Assembly: GCA_964572845.1 (NCBI GenBank)
Contig: CAZNFX010000006.1
Coordinates: 124,001-188,000, forward strand
Reading direction: 5' to 3'
Origin: Bin55 sp964572845
GTDB taxonomy: Bacteria > Pseudomonadota > Gammaproteobacteria > Pseudomonadales > Azotimanducaceae
Length of the DNA: 64,000 nt
Shown: positions 35,856 through 43,841 of the stretch, piece after piece
Layout: the number at the start of each line of letters is the position of its first letter
How positions within the stretch are numbered: position 1 is the first letter of the stretch
Program-made: the position numbers and the translations under genes
The notes under the pieces: model-generated
The model's input: the letters and a program-made list of their open reading frames with translations, nothing else
Told to the model about the DNA's origin: nothing
Database searches by the model: none

Positions 35856-37145
35856 ATGCGGGTTCTAATTCTTGGGGCAGGTGGTTTCATAGGCACTGCA
35901 GTGGTAACTGCGCTTCACGAAGCAGGCTACGAAACACGTTGCATTGTTCGCAGTTCGACGAAATTCGGACGCCAGTTTCCAGGCTGCGATGTCGAATCGT
36001 TGGATCTTGCATCTAAGAACGCACGCGACGAGGCTCATTGGTCAACCCGACTTAACGACATTGACGCTGTAGTTAACGTTGCGGGTGTAATGCAACCGCG
36101 CAGATCAAAGGTGGCTTGGAGCGTGCATCGTGACGCACCCAACGCGCTATACCGTGCTTGCGAACAATGCGGAGTTCGTCGAGTCATTCATGTCTCGGCT
36201 ATAGGTGTGACAGAAACGGAAAACACCTACACGCGCACCAAACTCGCGGGTGAGGAGTGTTTAGCGGACAAGGACTTGGACTGGACCATACTGCGACCTG
36301 TGCTAGTCATCGGCGACGGTTCGTACGGTGGGACATCGATGGTTCGTGCACTTGCCGTAAACCCCGTGGTCACGCCGGTCATTGGTGATGGTTCTATTCC
36401 TATAGGAATCATCCACAAAAATGACCTTGCTAGGGGAATCATTGAGCTCTTGCGGTCAAACTTGGGGCACAAAGTCATCTTGGAACCCTCGTCGGCAGAA
36501 GAATTGCCATTGCGCGAGGTCGTGACGGCCTATCGAAGTTGGTTTGGACTACCTAGAAGGCCAATTCTTGGAATGCCGAATTGGGTCGCCAAGGTACTGG
36601 GATGGGTTGGAGACCTATTCCATCTGGACCCAATCAACTCTACGGCGATAGCTCAGCTTCGTGGAAAGATGACCGGCAACGCACCCCAATTCAAGGAGGT
36701 TACGGGAGTTGAGCCTATCAGCCTTAGCAGTGCGCTTGCCCATAGACCTGCGGAAAGTCAGGACTTGTGGCATGCCAAGCTCTTCCTCCTTAGGCCGCTG
36801 ATTCGGATGAGCCTCGCGTTGCTTTGGCTGGTATCAGGCATTGCGGGCCTCTTTGGCACCTCCTACCTGTATCAGTTGGTAATTGGGCAGGTGGTTCCGA
36901 GCAATTGGATTGCGATTGTGTCTGTGGTGGCTAGCTCTATCAATTTGGCGATTGGATTAGCGCTGCTTTTCGGTTTATGGATGCGCGTCGTTGCCTGGGT
37001 ACAGATAGGCTTGGTGCTTTCCTTCACTGTCGCGCTCGGGTTGCTTGTGCCCTCTCTATGGGCTGATCCGTACGCGGGATTGCTCAAGAACATTCCAATC
37101 CTTGTATTGTTGCTGGTCCATCTTGTTGTAGAGCGAGATAGATAG
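35856..37145 (+). CDS. NAD(P)-binding SDR-type protein fused to a DoxX-like membrane domain
   Basis: A 429-aa two-part protein. The N-terminal half is an atypical short-chain dehydrogenase / NmrA-like Rossmann domain, with the dinucleotide motif GAGGFIG at residues 7-13, VNVAGV, HVSAIGV and the active-site-like YTRTKLAGE (Tyr-x3-Lys). The C-terminal about 130 residues hold four hydrophobic helices resembling DoxX-like domains (LALLWLVSGIAGLF, LAIGLALLFGLWMR, IPILVLLLVHLV). ATG 35856 starts the Rossmann strand directly; an upstream TTG adds ten residues. Substrate unknown. Such fusions occur in proteobacteria, so the joint is probably genuine. Confidence 0.8.
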   Translation: MRVLILGAGGFIGTAVVTALHEAGYETRCIVRSSTKFGRQFPGCDVESLDLASKNARDEAHWSTRLNDIDAVVNVAGVMQPRRSKVAWSVHRDAPNALYRACEQCGVRRVIHVSAIGVTETENTYTRTKLAGEECLADKDLDWTILRPVLVIGDGSYGGTSMVRALAVNPVVTPVIGDGSIPIGIIHKNDLARGIIELLRSNLGHKVILEPSSAEELPLREVVTAYRSWFGLPRRPILGMPNWVAKVLGWVGDLFHLDPINSTAIAQLRGKMTGNAPQFKEVTGVEPISLSSALAHRPAESQDLWHAKLFLLRPLIRMSLALLWLVSGIAGLFGTSYLYQLVIGQVVPSNWIAIVSVVASSINLAIGLALLFGLWMRVVAWVQIGLVLSFTVALGLLVPSLWADPYAGLLKNIPILVLLLVHLVVERDR

Positions 37146-37306
37146 GTGAGGTCGTAGCTGAGGTTGTTGAACTTCGAGCAGGTTGCTCAGAGTTTGCATT
37201 CCACCACCAGCTCACTTGTCATCAAGTCGCCGTGTCACCCGTCGGTTTGTGAACCTTCTCTTGGTTTGGTACGCCTTGATTGCTAGGACAAACCAATCTT
37301 CTCACC

Positions 37307-38725
37307 ATGTGCGAACCATCCGAGGAGCAGTTGCTGCGGAAAATCTTGGAGTACAGGGATCATGATTCGTTCGATTCATTGATTCGACGGTATGTAAAGC
37401 CGCTACAGGCAATCATTCGCGGGCGAACGGAAACGAGTGAACAGGCGGATGTAGACGACATACTCCAAGATACTCTTCTGCAGGCATGGTCGAGCCTTGT
37501 GCGAGAAACCCCGGCAAACCTCCAGCCTTGGTTGTACCAATTGGCAAGAAATCGCTGTGCGGATTGGATTCGAAGGAGAACCAGGATACAGAAGGTTGAT
37601 GAAGCGCTCGCCCCGTTGCGTTTTTTGGATCGCCGCGGAGCCAAACACCCCGAAACTATCGAGCGAATAGAAGAATTCAGAGATGTGCTTCGGAATATCC
37701 CGCTCAACGAGCGAAATGCACTGTCAGACTTCTATCTCCAAGGTTTTTCGATAAAGGAGATAGCAAACAGGCAACGAGCTACACCAGGAACGATCAAGCG
37801 TAGATTGTCCTATGGGCGAGACATGGTGCGAGGTGAGTTGAAGATTCCCAAGCCAGTGAGGACTGAAAGCATGGAAACCAAAATCGAGAAAATTAGCGAT
37901 CTTCCAACGGCCAGGCCGCGAATATCAATCAGCAAGGTGGGCTCAAAACCGTTTCCCATAGATCTGCAGGAATTGGCATGGTGGTTTGTCGTGCCGATAG
38001 TGGGCGACTCTGTGCGATGGGCTATCTATGAGGCGGTCGAGAGAGGGCGGTCGTTTAGATTAAAGAGCTTCCATTCGATGCATGCCAGACGTGAGGCCGA
38101 AATTCACGGTAGAAATTGCGTCGAGATTGACATATGTGAACAGGAATGCTCGGACCGACGGGCGTTTATGGAACCCAATCTTGGCGACAAGAGCATCAAA
38201 GTCTGGGGATGTCTAACAGCTACCGAGGTGCACTGGATTGCCTATGAAAGCGAGCGACACAATGGCAACCGGGTGTTTTATACGTTTCTCGATGAGGGTT
38301 GGGATCTGGATTTCGGCGTCTGCAATCGGAGTGTGCCCGTTGGCACCTATGTCGTGGAGAGACCTGAAGGATTGGTTACTACGACCTCTGAAACTCCACG
38401 CCTGTTTAGCGATGGCGCGTTTAATGTGGTCATTGGCGAAGATGGGAAAGCCATTGAATGCCTGCGAGTGTTTGAGTTGGGTTCGACAGAATCGGATGTG
38501 CTTATTGAAGCTTTTGTGACTCGAGTGGGTCGGACAATTTTGGTTCGCCGTTACAACGGGGAACGATGGGCAAAGGTCGAGGATTCCAGTTACTTCGTTG
38601 GAAAGAGGAATTCGTGGAGTGAAGAACTCCCCAATTCCGACGTACTAGTGGTCGATGGAGTTCGTTTTATCCACTATCAAGATTCGTTGAACGCCAGTGC
38701 GTTAGCGGATCCCAATGGCGACTAG
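37307..38725 (+). CDS. ECF-type sigma-70 factor with long C-terminal extension
   Basis: A 472-aa protein. Residues about 15-85 match sigma region 2 (DDILQDTLLQAWSSL, WLYQLARNRCADWIRRR). Residues about 115-180 match region 4 (NERNALSDFYLQGFSIKEIANRQ, TIKRRLSYGRDMV). Beyond about residue 190 lie some 280 extra residues with no fold I recognise, including conserved-looking Trp/Cys-rich segments (VWGCLTATEVHWIAYESERH, FLDEGWDLDFGVCNRSVPVG). ECF factors are usually about 170-200 aa, so this extension may act as a built-in sensor or anti-sigma function. No anti-sigma gene is adjacent. ATG 37307 is chosen; nine upstream in-frame codons are possible. Confidence 0.8.
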   Translation: MCEPSEEQLLRKILEYRDHDSFDSLIRRYVKPLQAIIRGRTETSEQADVDDILQDTLLQAWSSLVRETPANLQPWLYQLARNRCADWIRRRTRIQKVDEALAPLRFLDRRGAKHPETIERIEEFRDVLRNIPLNERNALSDFYLQGFSIKEIANRQRATPGTIKRRLSYGRDMVRGELKIPKPVRTESMETKIEKISDLPTARPRISISKVGSKPFPIDLQELAWWFVVPIVGDSVRWAIYEAVERGRSFRLKSFHSMHARREAEIHGRNCVEIDICEQECSDRRAFMEPNLGDKSIKVWGCLTATEVHWIAYESERHNGNRVFYTFLDEGWDLDFGVCNRSVPVGTYVVERPEGLVTTTSETPRLFSDGAFNVVIGEDGKAIECLRVFELGSTESDVLIEAFVTRVGRTILVRRYNGERWAKVEDSSYFVGKRNSWSEELPNSDVLVVDGVRFIHYQDSLNASALADPNGD

Positions 38726-38841
38726 CTCACAATTTCTATTCGAAAAGTATCAACGTGCCCAACCGTATGCGCTGGCACGTATTCAACGCTTAGGTCAAAC
38801 TACGGTTGGACGCTGCCGCGAGCCGCGTACATAAAGGATGA

Positions 38842-38878
38842 AGCTGCTCGACCAACACCAACGCATGGTCGAGCAGCT
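38842..38878 (-). terminator. Perfect 12-bp hairpin between converging genes
   Basis: AGCTGCTCGACC (38842-38853) and GGTCGAGCAGCT (38867-38878) form a perfect stem around a 13-nt loop, 24 bp past the end of the minus-strand Gly-rich gene. On the minus strand a modest T-containing stretch follows. It can serve both the sigma-factor gene and the converging secreted-protein gene. Confidence 0.65.
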
Positions 38879-38901
38879 AACGTCAATGAGATTGAGGTTG
38901 G

Positions 38902-39363
38902 TTAAGCTTCGACTTCAGGTTCAGCAGCTTCCTGCTCCGGCTCGGCTTCCTCTTCGTCTTCTTCTTTGAGCTTACCAGTGAATTCCGTTTCGCCCATTTG
39001 ATGGATAAGTGTGCCTGACATCTCGCCATCCTCTACTTTTCCCTCGTAGGTCATTTCGAATTCGGTTCCTCGCATGTCGAACACGAACGTTATGGTGAAC
39101 TCATTCTCGTCAACATCGACCTCGGTGGCTTCCCGTTCGCCACCCCAGCTGCTCATCGTGGCGGAATATTCTCCTTCATCGTCGACGCTGATTGTCATAG
39201 TGGTTTCTGGCCTCTCGCCGCCGCCTCCGCCACGTCCAGCACCTCCACCGCCTCCACCGGCACCCATACTCATTTCGAGAACATATGTACCTTCGATCTT
39301 CGCGAAAACCGACATGGACGCAACCAAGGCGACCATGGCACAAAAATACATGACCTTCTTCAC
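38902..39363 (-). CDS. Small secreted Gly-rich, acidic-tailed protein
   Basis: A 153-aa protein of unknown function. A signal peptide (MKKVMYFCAMVALVASMSVFA) precedes IEGTYVLEMSMG, a glycine tract (GAGGGGGGAGRGGGGG), then a beta-rich module (TTMTISVDDEGEYSATMSS..., FTITFVFDMRGTEFEMTYEG..., GEMSGTLIHQMGETEFTG). This is a lipocalin-like G-T-Y repeat pattern often seen in small exported proteins. The last 25 residues are almost all Glu/Ala/Pro. Start is GTG 39363 with AGGAG 7 bp upstream. No family name can be given. Confidence 0.75.
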   Translation of the reverse strand: MKKVMYFCAMVALVASMSVFAKIEGTYVLEMSMGAGGGGGGAGRGGGGGERPETTMTISVDDEGEYSATMSSWGGEREATEVDVDENEFTITFVFDMRGTEFEMTYEGKVEDGEMSGTLIHQMGETEFTGKLKEEDEEEAEPEQEAAEPEVEA

Positions 39364-39632
39364 GGCATTTCTCCTGTAGCCTCTCCGTGTGTGGTTCGTG
39401 GATTAGTTATGGAATTACCCAACAGTACGAACCAGTGTCCTGACCCAATTCTATACCGATAGCGTGGCGACTGCCCAATTCGTTAACGGCACGGCAGAGT
39501 CACTATTTGGATACGCACACGCAGTGGAATTCCGTTGAAGCCAATTTGCTGTGTAAGGTCGTGCACCCGCACACTAGCTGCTCAGCGTGGAGAACTTGAT
39601 CGCTCTCAAAGTGTAATGCGTAGCGCGTGCGA

Positions 39633-40640
39633 CTAGAGGTCTATTGGAACTGAGTAAACGCGGGTAGCCGTATTGTGGAACAAGCTCGACTTCTCATCGA
39701 CACTGAAGCCTTGGGTAATTCTCTTGAACGAATTCCACAGCACGTTGTACGAGCAGCTTGCCTTGTCGACTGGAAAGTTGCTTTCGAACATGCACCTGTC
39801 AACGCCGAAGTGCTCCATCATGTGCATGTAATACGGACGAGTGGTTTCCGCCAATTCAAGCGATGTAGGCGGTGTGGCACGCTTGTGAAAACCAAACCCA
39901 TTGATGGGCATAACCAGCCCGCCGAGCTTTGCGACTACATTTTGGCATTGGGCCAAGTCGGCAACGGCTCTCTTCCAGTATTCGAAGACTTCGTCTCGCT
40001 TGCCTGCAAATCTGTGTATGCCAAGCGGGCCTCCGAAGTGGTCGAGAACTATGACCTGGTCAGGAAAGGAACGAGCGAGCTGGGTAACGTCAGCAATTTG
40101 AGGATGGTAGAGCCACGCATCAAAGGTCAATCCGCGCTTTCCAAGCTCGGCGAATCCTTCGTGGAACGACTTGTCCAAGTACAAGTGCTCAAAGGGATTC
40201 GTATGTGAGTTACGGATAGCATCGCTGGAATCCCAGCCGGCAGCATGGCGTATGCCCCGGAATCGTTCGCTTGCTGACATATGCTTGTCGAGGACGTCTC
40301 CAACCGCCGTTCCCAACGTAAGGTCAGCGTAGCTGACAATTGCGGCACAAAGGTGGGCGGAACCGTATTGACCACTCGCACTCATAGCGGCTATGCCATT
40401 GACGAACTCGGTTTCTCCTACGGGCCGTAGTGACTCGAGCCCCTTGGCACGATACATCGATCCACACTCCATGAAGACCGTCGACACGACGTTGTGTCCA
40501 TTCGTGGTGTCGTGAATCAACTCGTCGAGAAGATAGCGACTCTGTGGATGGTCCCACAGGTGATGGTGCGGGTCGCAGATCGGCAGTTCGGGCTCGATTG
40601 TCTCCTCGGCAACTTGAGATAGCCAGGACTGGTTGTGCAT
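39633..40640 (-). CDS. Amidohydrolase-related TIM-barrel metal-dependent hydrolase
   Basis: A 335-aa cytoplasmic protein of the amidohydrolase_2 / COG3618 type. The opening CDPHHHLWDH has the metal-binding HxH of the first beta strand, VLDHFGG carries a mid-barrel His and CMFESNFPVDK the late Asp. The FRGIRHAAGWD segment is also typical. Relatives hydrolyse lactones or decarboxylate aromatic acids; the substrate here is undetermined. It is a single gene with no obvious operon partner. Confidence 0.87.
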   Translation of the reverse strand: MHNQSWLSQVAEETIEPELPICDPHHHLWDHPQSRYLLDELIHDTTNGHNVVSTVFMECGSMYRAKGLESLRPVGETEFVNGIAAMSASGQYGSAHLCAAIVSYADLTLGTAVGDVLDKHMSASERFRGIRHAAGWDSSDAIRNSHTNPFEHLYLDKSFHEGFAELGKRGLTFDAWLYHPQIADVTQLARSFPDQVIVLDHFGGPLGIHRFAGKRDEVFEYWKRAVADLAQCQNVVAKLGGLVMPINGFGFHKRATPPTSLELAETTRPYYMHMMEHFGVDRCMFESNFPVDKASCSYNVLWNSFKRITQGFSVDEKSSLFHNTATRVYSVPIDL

Positions 40641-40766
40641 TTCTAGTTCAGCTACTGAGCAAAGCAGATTGTGCGAACGTGCCCCACTTGTGCGATCTCA
40701 GCACTCAAGTGAAGATCTCGTGTTGTTTGTGATCTGTTGCAGTTCAACGAGTGATTCGGAGACGCC

Positions 40767-41333
40767 TTAGGGGGCGTTCAGCTGAATGGCTCTTGTGGAT
40801 GTGGCTCTTGTTGAGTTGCCGCTATTCTCCGTTTGTCGACGATCACTCTTTTCTCCCAAGGCATTGGTCATAGCGCTCGTTCGAGCATCGACAAACTCTT
40901 CCTTCGCTAGCGATCCATCGTCGTTCGTGTCCAACGCATCGAATTGCATGTTCAACTCTTTCTCACGATCCGCCTTTTGCTTCTCGGAGAGTTTCGTGCG
41001 CTGTTCTGTTTGCGTGCTCGGTTTGGGTTGGTGGTCTTGGCGGACTTGCGCTGCGATTGAGTTCGAATCTGAAGAAATCATTCTGTTGAATTCATCCTTC
41101 GAGAGCGTTCCGTCGCCGTCTTTGTCAGCGTCATCGAATCTTCGCTCGAAGCGAGCTTCCAGAGACTTTCGCAATTCCTCGGGATTCTTGGCATTCAAAT
41201 CGACTCTTGCTGGAGCAGCTGCTGACCCTCGCAGCGTGATAGTACTCGTGGTAGTGCTTTGCTGTGCCGTGAGAGGTAGAGTGAGCGCAACGACTGGAAC
41301 TAGCATAGCTAGAATTGAAACGTACTTCTTCAT
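40767..41333 (-). CDS. Periplasmic EF-hand protein 1
   Basis: A 188-aa exported protein. A signal peptide (MKKYVSILAMLVPVVALTLPLTA) is followed by a Ser/Thr-rich segment and two canonical calcium-binding EF-hand loops, DADKDGDGTLSKDEF (about residue 68) and DTNDDGSLAKEEF (about 137), separated by a charged helical linker rich in Lys/Gln/Glu. The C-terminal 45 residues are low-complexity. It probably senses or buffers calcium outside the cytoplasm. It lies 130 bp from a second EF-hand gene in the same direction. Confidence 0.82.
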   Translation of the reverse strand: MKKYVSILAMLVPVVALTLPLTAQQSTTTSTITLRGSAAAPARVDLNAKNPEELRKSLEARFERRFDDADKDGDGTLSKDEFNRMISSDSNSIAAQVRQDHQPKPSTQTEQRTKLSEKQKADREKELNMQFDALDTNDDGSLAKEEFVDARTSAMTNALGEKSDRRQTENSGNSTRATSTRAIQLNAP

Positions 41334-41463
41334 GACAAATATCCTGTATTTAGTGGTGGAGCTCGAATTTCAAGAGTAATCTAACTCATGCCGGTTCACA
41401 AACCGTGCATCGAGCGGTTCGAGTTTAGGAATTCCAAAACTCACTTTATAGTTTGCGGAAATC

Positions 41464-41991
41464 TCAGGTTTCCTCGGAGGATTGTTCCTCCGAGTCGTCT
41501 GCTCTTCTTGAGTCGTCGTCCCTGTCGGATTTCGCGTTGTCTTCAATTTCTTCATCAGGGCGATACTCCAATCCAAACATAGACTTGAAGAGCTCGGCTT
41601 TCGATACAGCGCCGTCGTCGTCGGTATCGACAATCGGGAATTGACTTTCAACCCGTCCCCTAAGAGACTTCTTCATCCGATCCAACTGCTCTTCCGAAGG
41701 CGGCTGGATCGTGCCGCCTGCACCTCCCGCCATGGCTGCCATTTGGGCTTTTGTTACTTCAAACACCACTTCCACCATTTCATCTTGTGTTAGCGATTCG
41801 TCGTCACCTTCGTTGCCCTTCTCGAAGGCTTCTTCGTACATCGATTTCATTCGAGCGACTATCGCCCTTTGTTGTTCCTCCATTTCCTCTTCCGAGGGCA
41901 ATTCGTCTCGGTTAACAAACAGGTTTGACGGAGGGCTAGCAAGTAGGGCCGCTGTGCCGAATATGGTGACTATGGCAATGAGCTTCTTCAT
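41464..41991 (-). CDS. Periplasmic EF-hand protein 2
   Basis: A 175-aa exported protein with a short signal peptide (MKKLIAIVTIFGTAALLA). One clear EF-hand loop, DTDDDGAVSKAEL (about residues 121-133), pairs with a degenerate one, GNEGDDESLTQDEM (about 59-72). The tail (about residues 145-175) is extremely acidic and Ser-rich. Together with the neighbouring EF-hand gene it looks like a small calcium-responsive secreted pair. Partner proteins are unknown. Confidence 0.8.
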   Translation of the reverse strand: MKKLIAIVTIFGTAALLASPPSNLFVNRDELPSEEEMEEQQRAIVARMKSMYEEAFEKGNEGDDESLTQDEMVEVVFEVTKAQMAAMAGGAGGTIQPPSEEQLDRMKKSLRGRVESQFPIVDTDDDGAVSKAELFKSMFGLEYRPDEEIEDNAKSDRDDDSRRADDSEEQSSEET

Positions 41992-42095
41992 AGTATGACC
42001 CTTGGTGTTGATTGATCTAGGCAGGAGCTTTGCAGTGGATGTCTATAGTTGTTTAGCTGTTGCAATGAATCTAATCTGTTGAAATCAATGGGATT

Positions 42096-43202
42096 CTAAA
42101 ACGTGATTACTGAGCGGATGGACTCGCCCGAGTGCATCAACTCGAATGCGTCATTAATTTGATCAAGCGGCATTGTATGCGTGATCAAGTCGTCGATGTT
42201 GATTTTTTCGTTCATGTACCAATCGACGATTCTGGGAACGTCAGTCCTGCCTTTAGCTCCGCCAAATGCGGTTCCTCGCCAAACACGACCCGTAACCAGC
42301 TGAAAAGGTCTTGTGCTGATTTCCTGTCCGGCTCCAGCCACGCCGATAATGATGCTCTCACCCCACCCCTTATGGCAGCATTCCAATGCTTGACGCATGA
42401 CATCGACGTTTCCAATGCACTCGAAAGAGTAGTCCACTCCGCCATCTGTCATGTCCACGATTTCCCCAACTACATCTTCCGTCTCGTTGGGATTGATGAA
42501 GTCTGTCATGCCAAATTTCTCCGCCAGCTTGCTCTTTGATGGATTTAGGTCAACGCCTATGATTCGGTCGGCTCCGACAATTCGTGCACCCTGTATCACA
42601 TTCAATCCAATTCCGCCCAGCCCAAATACAGCGACATTGGAGCCTGGTTCGACTTTGGCTGTATTCATCACGGCACCCAATCCCGTTGTTACGCCACAGC
42701 CGATGTAGCAAACCTTGTCGAAGGGCGCGTCTCGTCGTATTTTCGCGACTGCTATTTCTGGCAGTACGGTAAAGTTTGAAAACGTTGACGTGCCCATGTA
42801 GTGGTAGAGCGACGTATCTCCATCGGAAAACCTTGACGATCCGTCAGGCATGACGCCTTGGCCTTGGGTTTCGCGAATCGCTTGGCACAGATTGGTCTTG
42901 CCGGACTGGCAGAACTTGCATTGCCTGCATTCCGGCGTATAGAGAGGGATCACGTGGTCTCCCGCACTCACGCTTGTCACTCCTGTACCCACATCCACTA
43001 CCACTCCTGCACCTTCGTGACCCAGAATGGCCGGAAACAGACCTTCAGGATCGTCCCCGGAAAGGGTATAGGCGTCCGTGTGGCACACGCCAGTGGCATG
43101 AATCTCGACCAGTACTTCCCCTTCGCGAGGACCTTCGAGTTGAACGTTTGTTATGTCGAGCGGGGCATCTGCTCGATACGCTACAGCTGCACGAGTTTCC
43201 AT
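42096..43202 (-). CDS. frmA: S-(hydroxymethyl)glutathione dehydrogenase (class III alcohol dehydrogenase)
   Basis: This enzyme oxidises the formaldehyde-glutathione adduct with NAD, detoxifying formaldehyde; the class III family also reduces S-nitrosoglutathione. The 368 aa contain the catalytic zinc ligands in TGVCHTDAYTLSG and GHEGAG, the structural zinc Cys cluster CRQCKFCQSGKTNLC, the CGVTTGLGAV ligand and the Rossmann GLGGIGL. Segments such as IRETQGQGVMPDGSSRF and RVWRGTAFGG are specific to class III enzymes. Formylglutathione hydrolase is not adjacent. Confidence 0.95.
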   Translation of the reverse strand: METRAAVAYRADAPLDITNVQLEGPREGEVLVEIHATGVCHTDAYTLSGDDPEGLFPAILGHEGAGVVVDVGTGVTSVSAGDHVIPLYTPECRQCKFCQSGKTNLCQAIRETQGQGVMPDGSSRFSDGDTSLYHYMGTSTFSNFTVLPEIAVAKIRRDAPFDKVCYIGCGVTTGLGAVMNTAKVEPGSNVAVFGLGGIGLNVIQGARIVGADRIIGVDLNPSKSKLAEKFGMTDFINPNETEDVVGEIVDMTDGGVDYSFECIGNVDVMRQALECCHKGWGESIIIGVAGAGQEISTRPFQLVTGRVWRGTAFGGAKGRTDVPRIVDWYMNEKINIDDLITHTMPLDQINDAFELMHSGESIRSVITF

Positions 43203-43294
43203 TGGTATCTCCGCAGTTAGTGAGTAAACAGGAAGTCTAACTGATTGAGAAGTCGTCGTGAGCGTTCAAGAGTCCAAGCTCCTAGAGCCCGTCG

Positions 43295-43732
43295 CTAGGT
43301 CTCTCCTCGGATATAGTGTTCGAGGTGGTCTATAGTCTCAGCTTGGTCGTCAATGATTTCGACGAAGAGGTCGCGGAGAGACAACATCCCAATTACCTTC
43401 CCTTCCTGAGTTACTACCAGATGTCGGATGTGGTTCTTCAGCATGAGATTCACACATTCGTTGACTTGCTTGTCTACTGTCACACAAATCACGTCGCGCG
43501 TCATGATTTCCGATACGCGTGTGGCCTTTGAGGACTTGCTTTTCAAAATGACCTTTCGAGCGTAGTCACGCTCGGATATGATTCCCACCAGAGCTTGATC
43601 CTGCAACACGGGAAGAGCTCCCACGTGATGCTCCGACATTAGCTCGATGGCTTGGTAGACCGAGGCTACTGGAGCGACGGAATAGATTGTGGAGTTGTCT
43701 TTCTTGATGAGCAAATCTTGGACATGTTTCAT
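43295..43732 (-). CDS. Two-CBS-domain protein
   Basis: A 145-aa protein made of two CBS domains: SVAPVASVYQAIELMSEHHV with LVGIISERDYARKVI, then EIMTRDVICVTVDKQVNECV with VIGMLSLRDLFVEII. Such stand-alone CBS proteins bind adenine nucleotides and act as energy sensors. No effector domain is attached and no neighbour reveals the target. Confidence 0.9.
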   Translation of the reverse strand: MKHVQDLLIKKDNSTIYSVAPVASVYQAIELMSEHHVGALPVLQDQALVGIISERDYARKVILKSKSSKATRVSEIMTRDVICVTVDKQVNECVNLMLKNHIRHLVVTQEGKVIGMLSLRDLFVEIIDDQAETIDHLEHYIRGET

Positions 43733-43841
43733 GTTAGATTTCTCAGATTGGTCTTGAGGACTGATTGCTAGCTTGATCTTTGGCTAGTGTAGCATTGACT
43801 GTCCACAATGCGTGCACCCATTTGACGCGGGAGGTTGAGTC

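Noticed and set aside
41370..41651. 93-codon minus-strand frame overlapping EF-hand gene 2
   Set aside because: It is out of frame with the EF-hand gene, is low in complexity and has no start signal.
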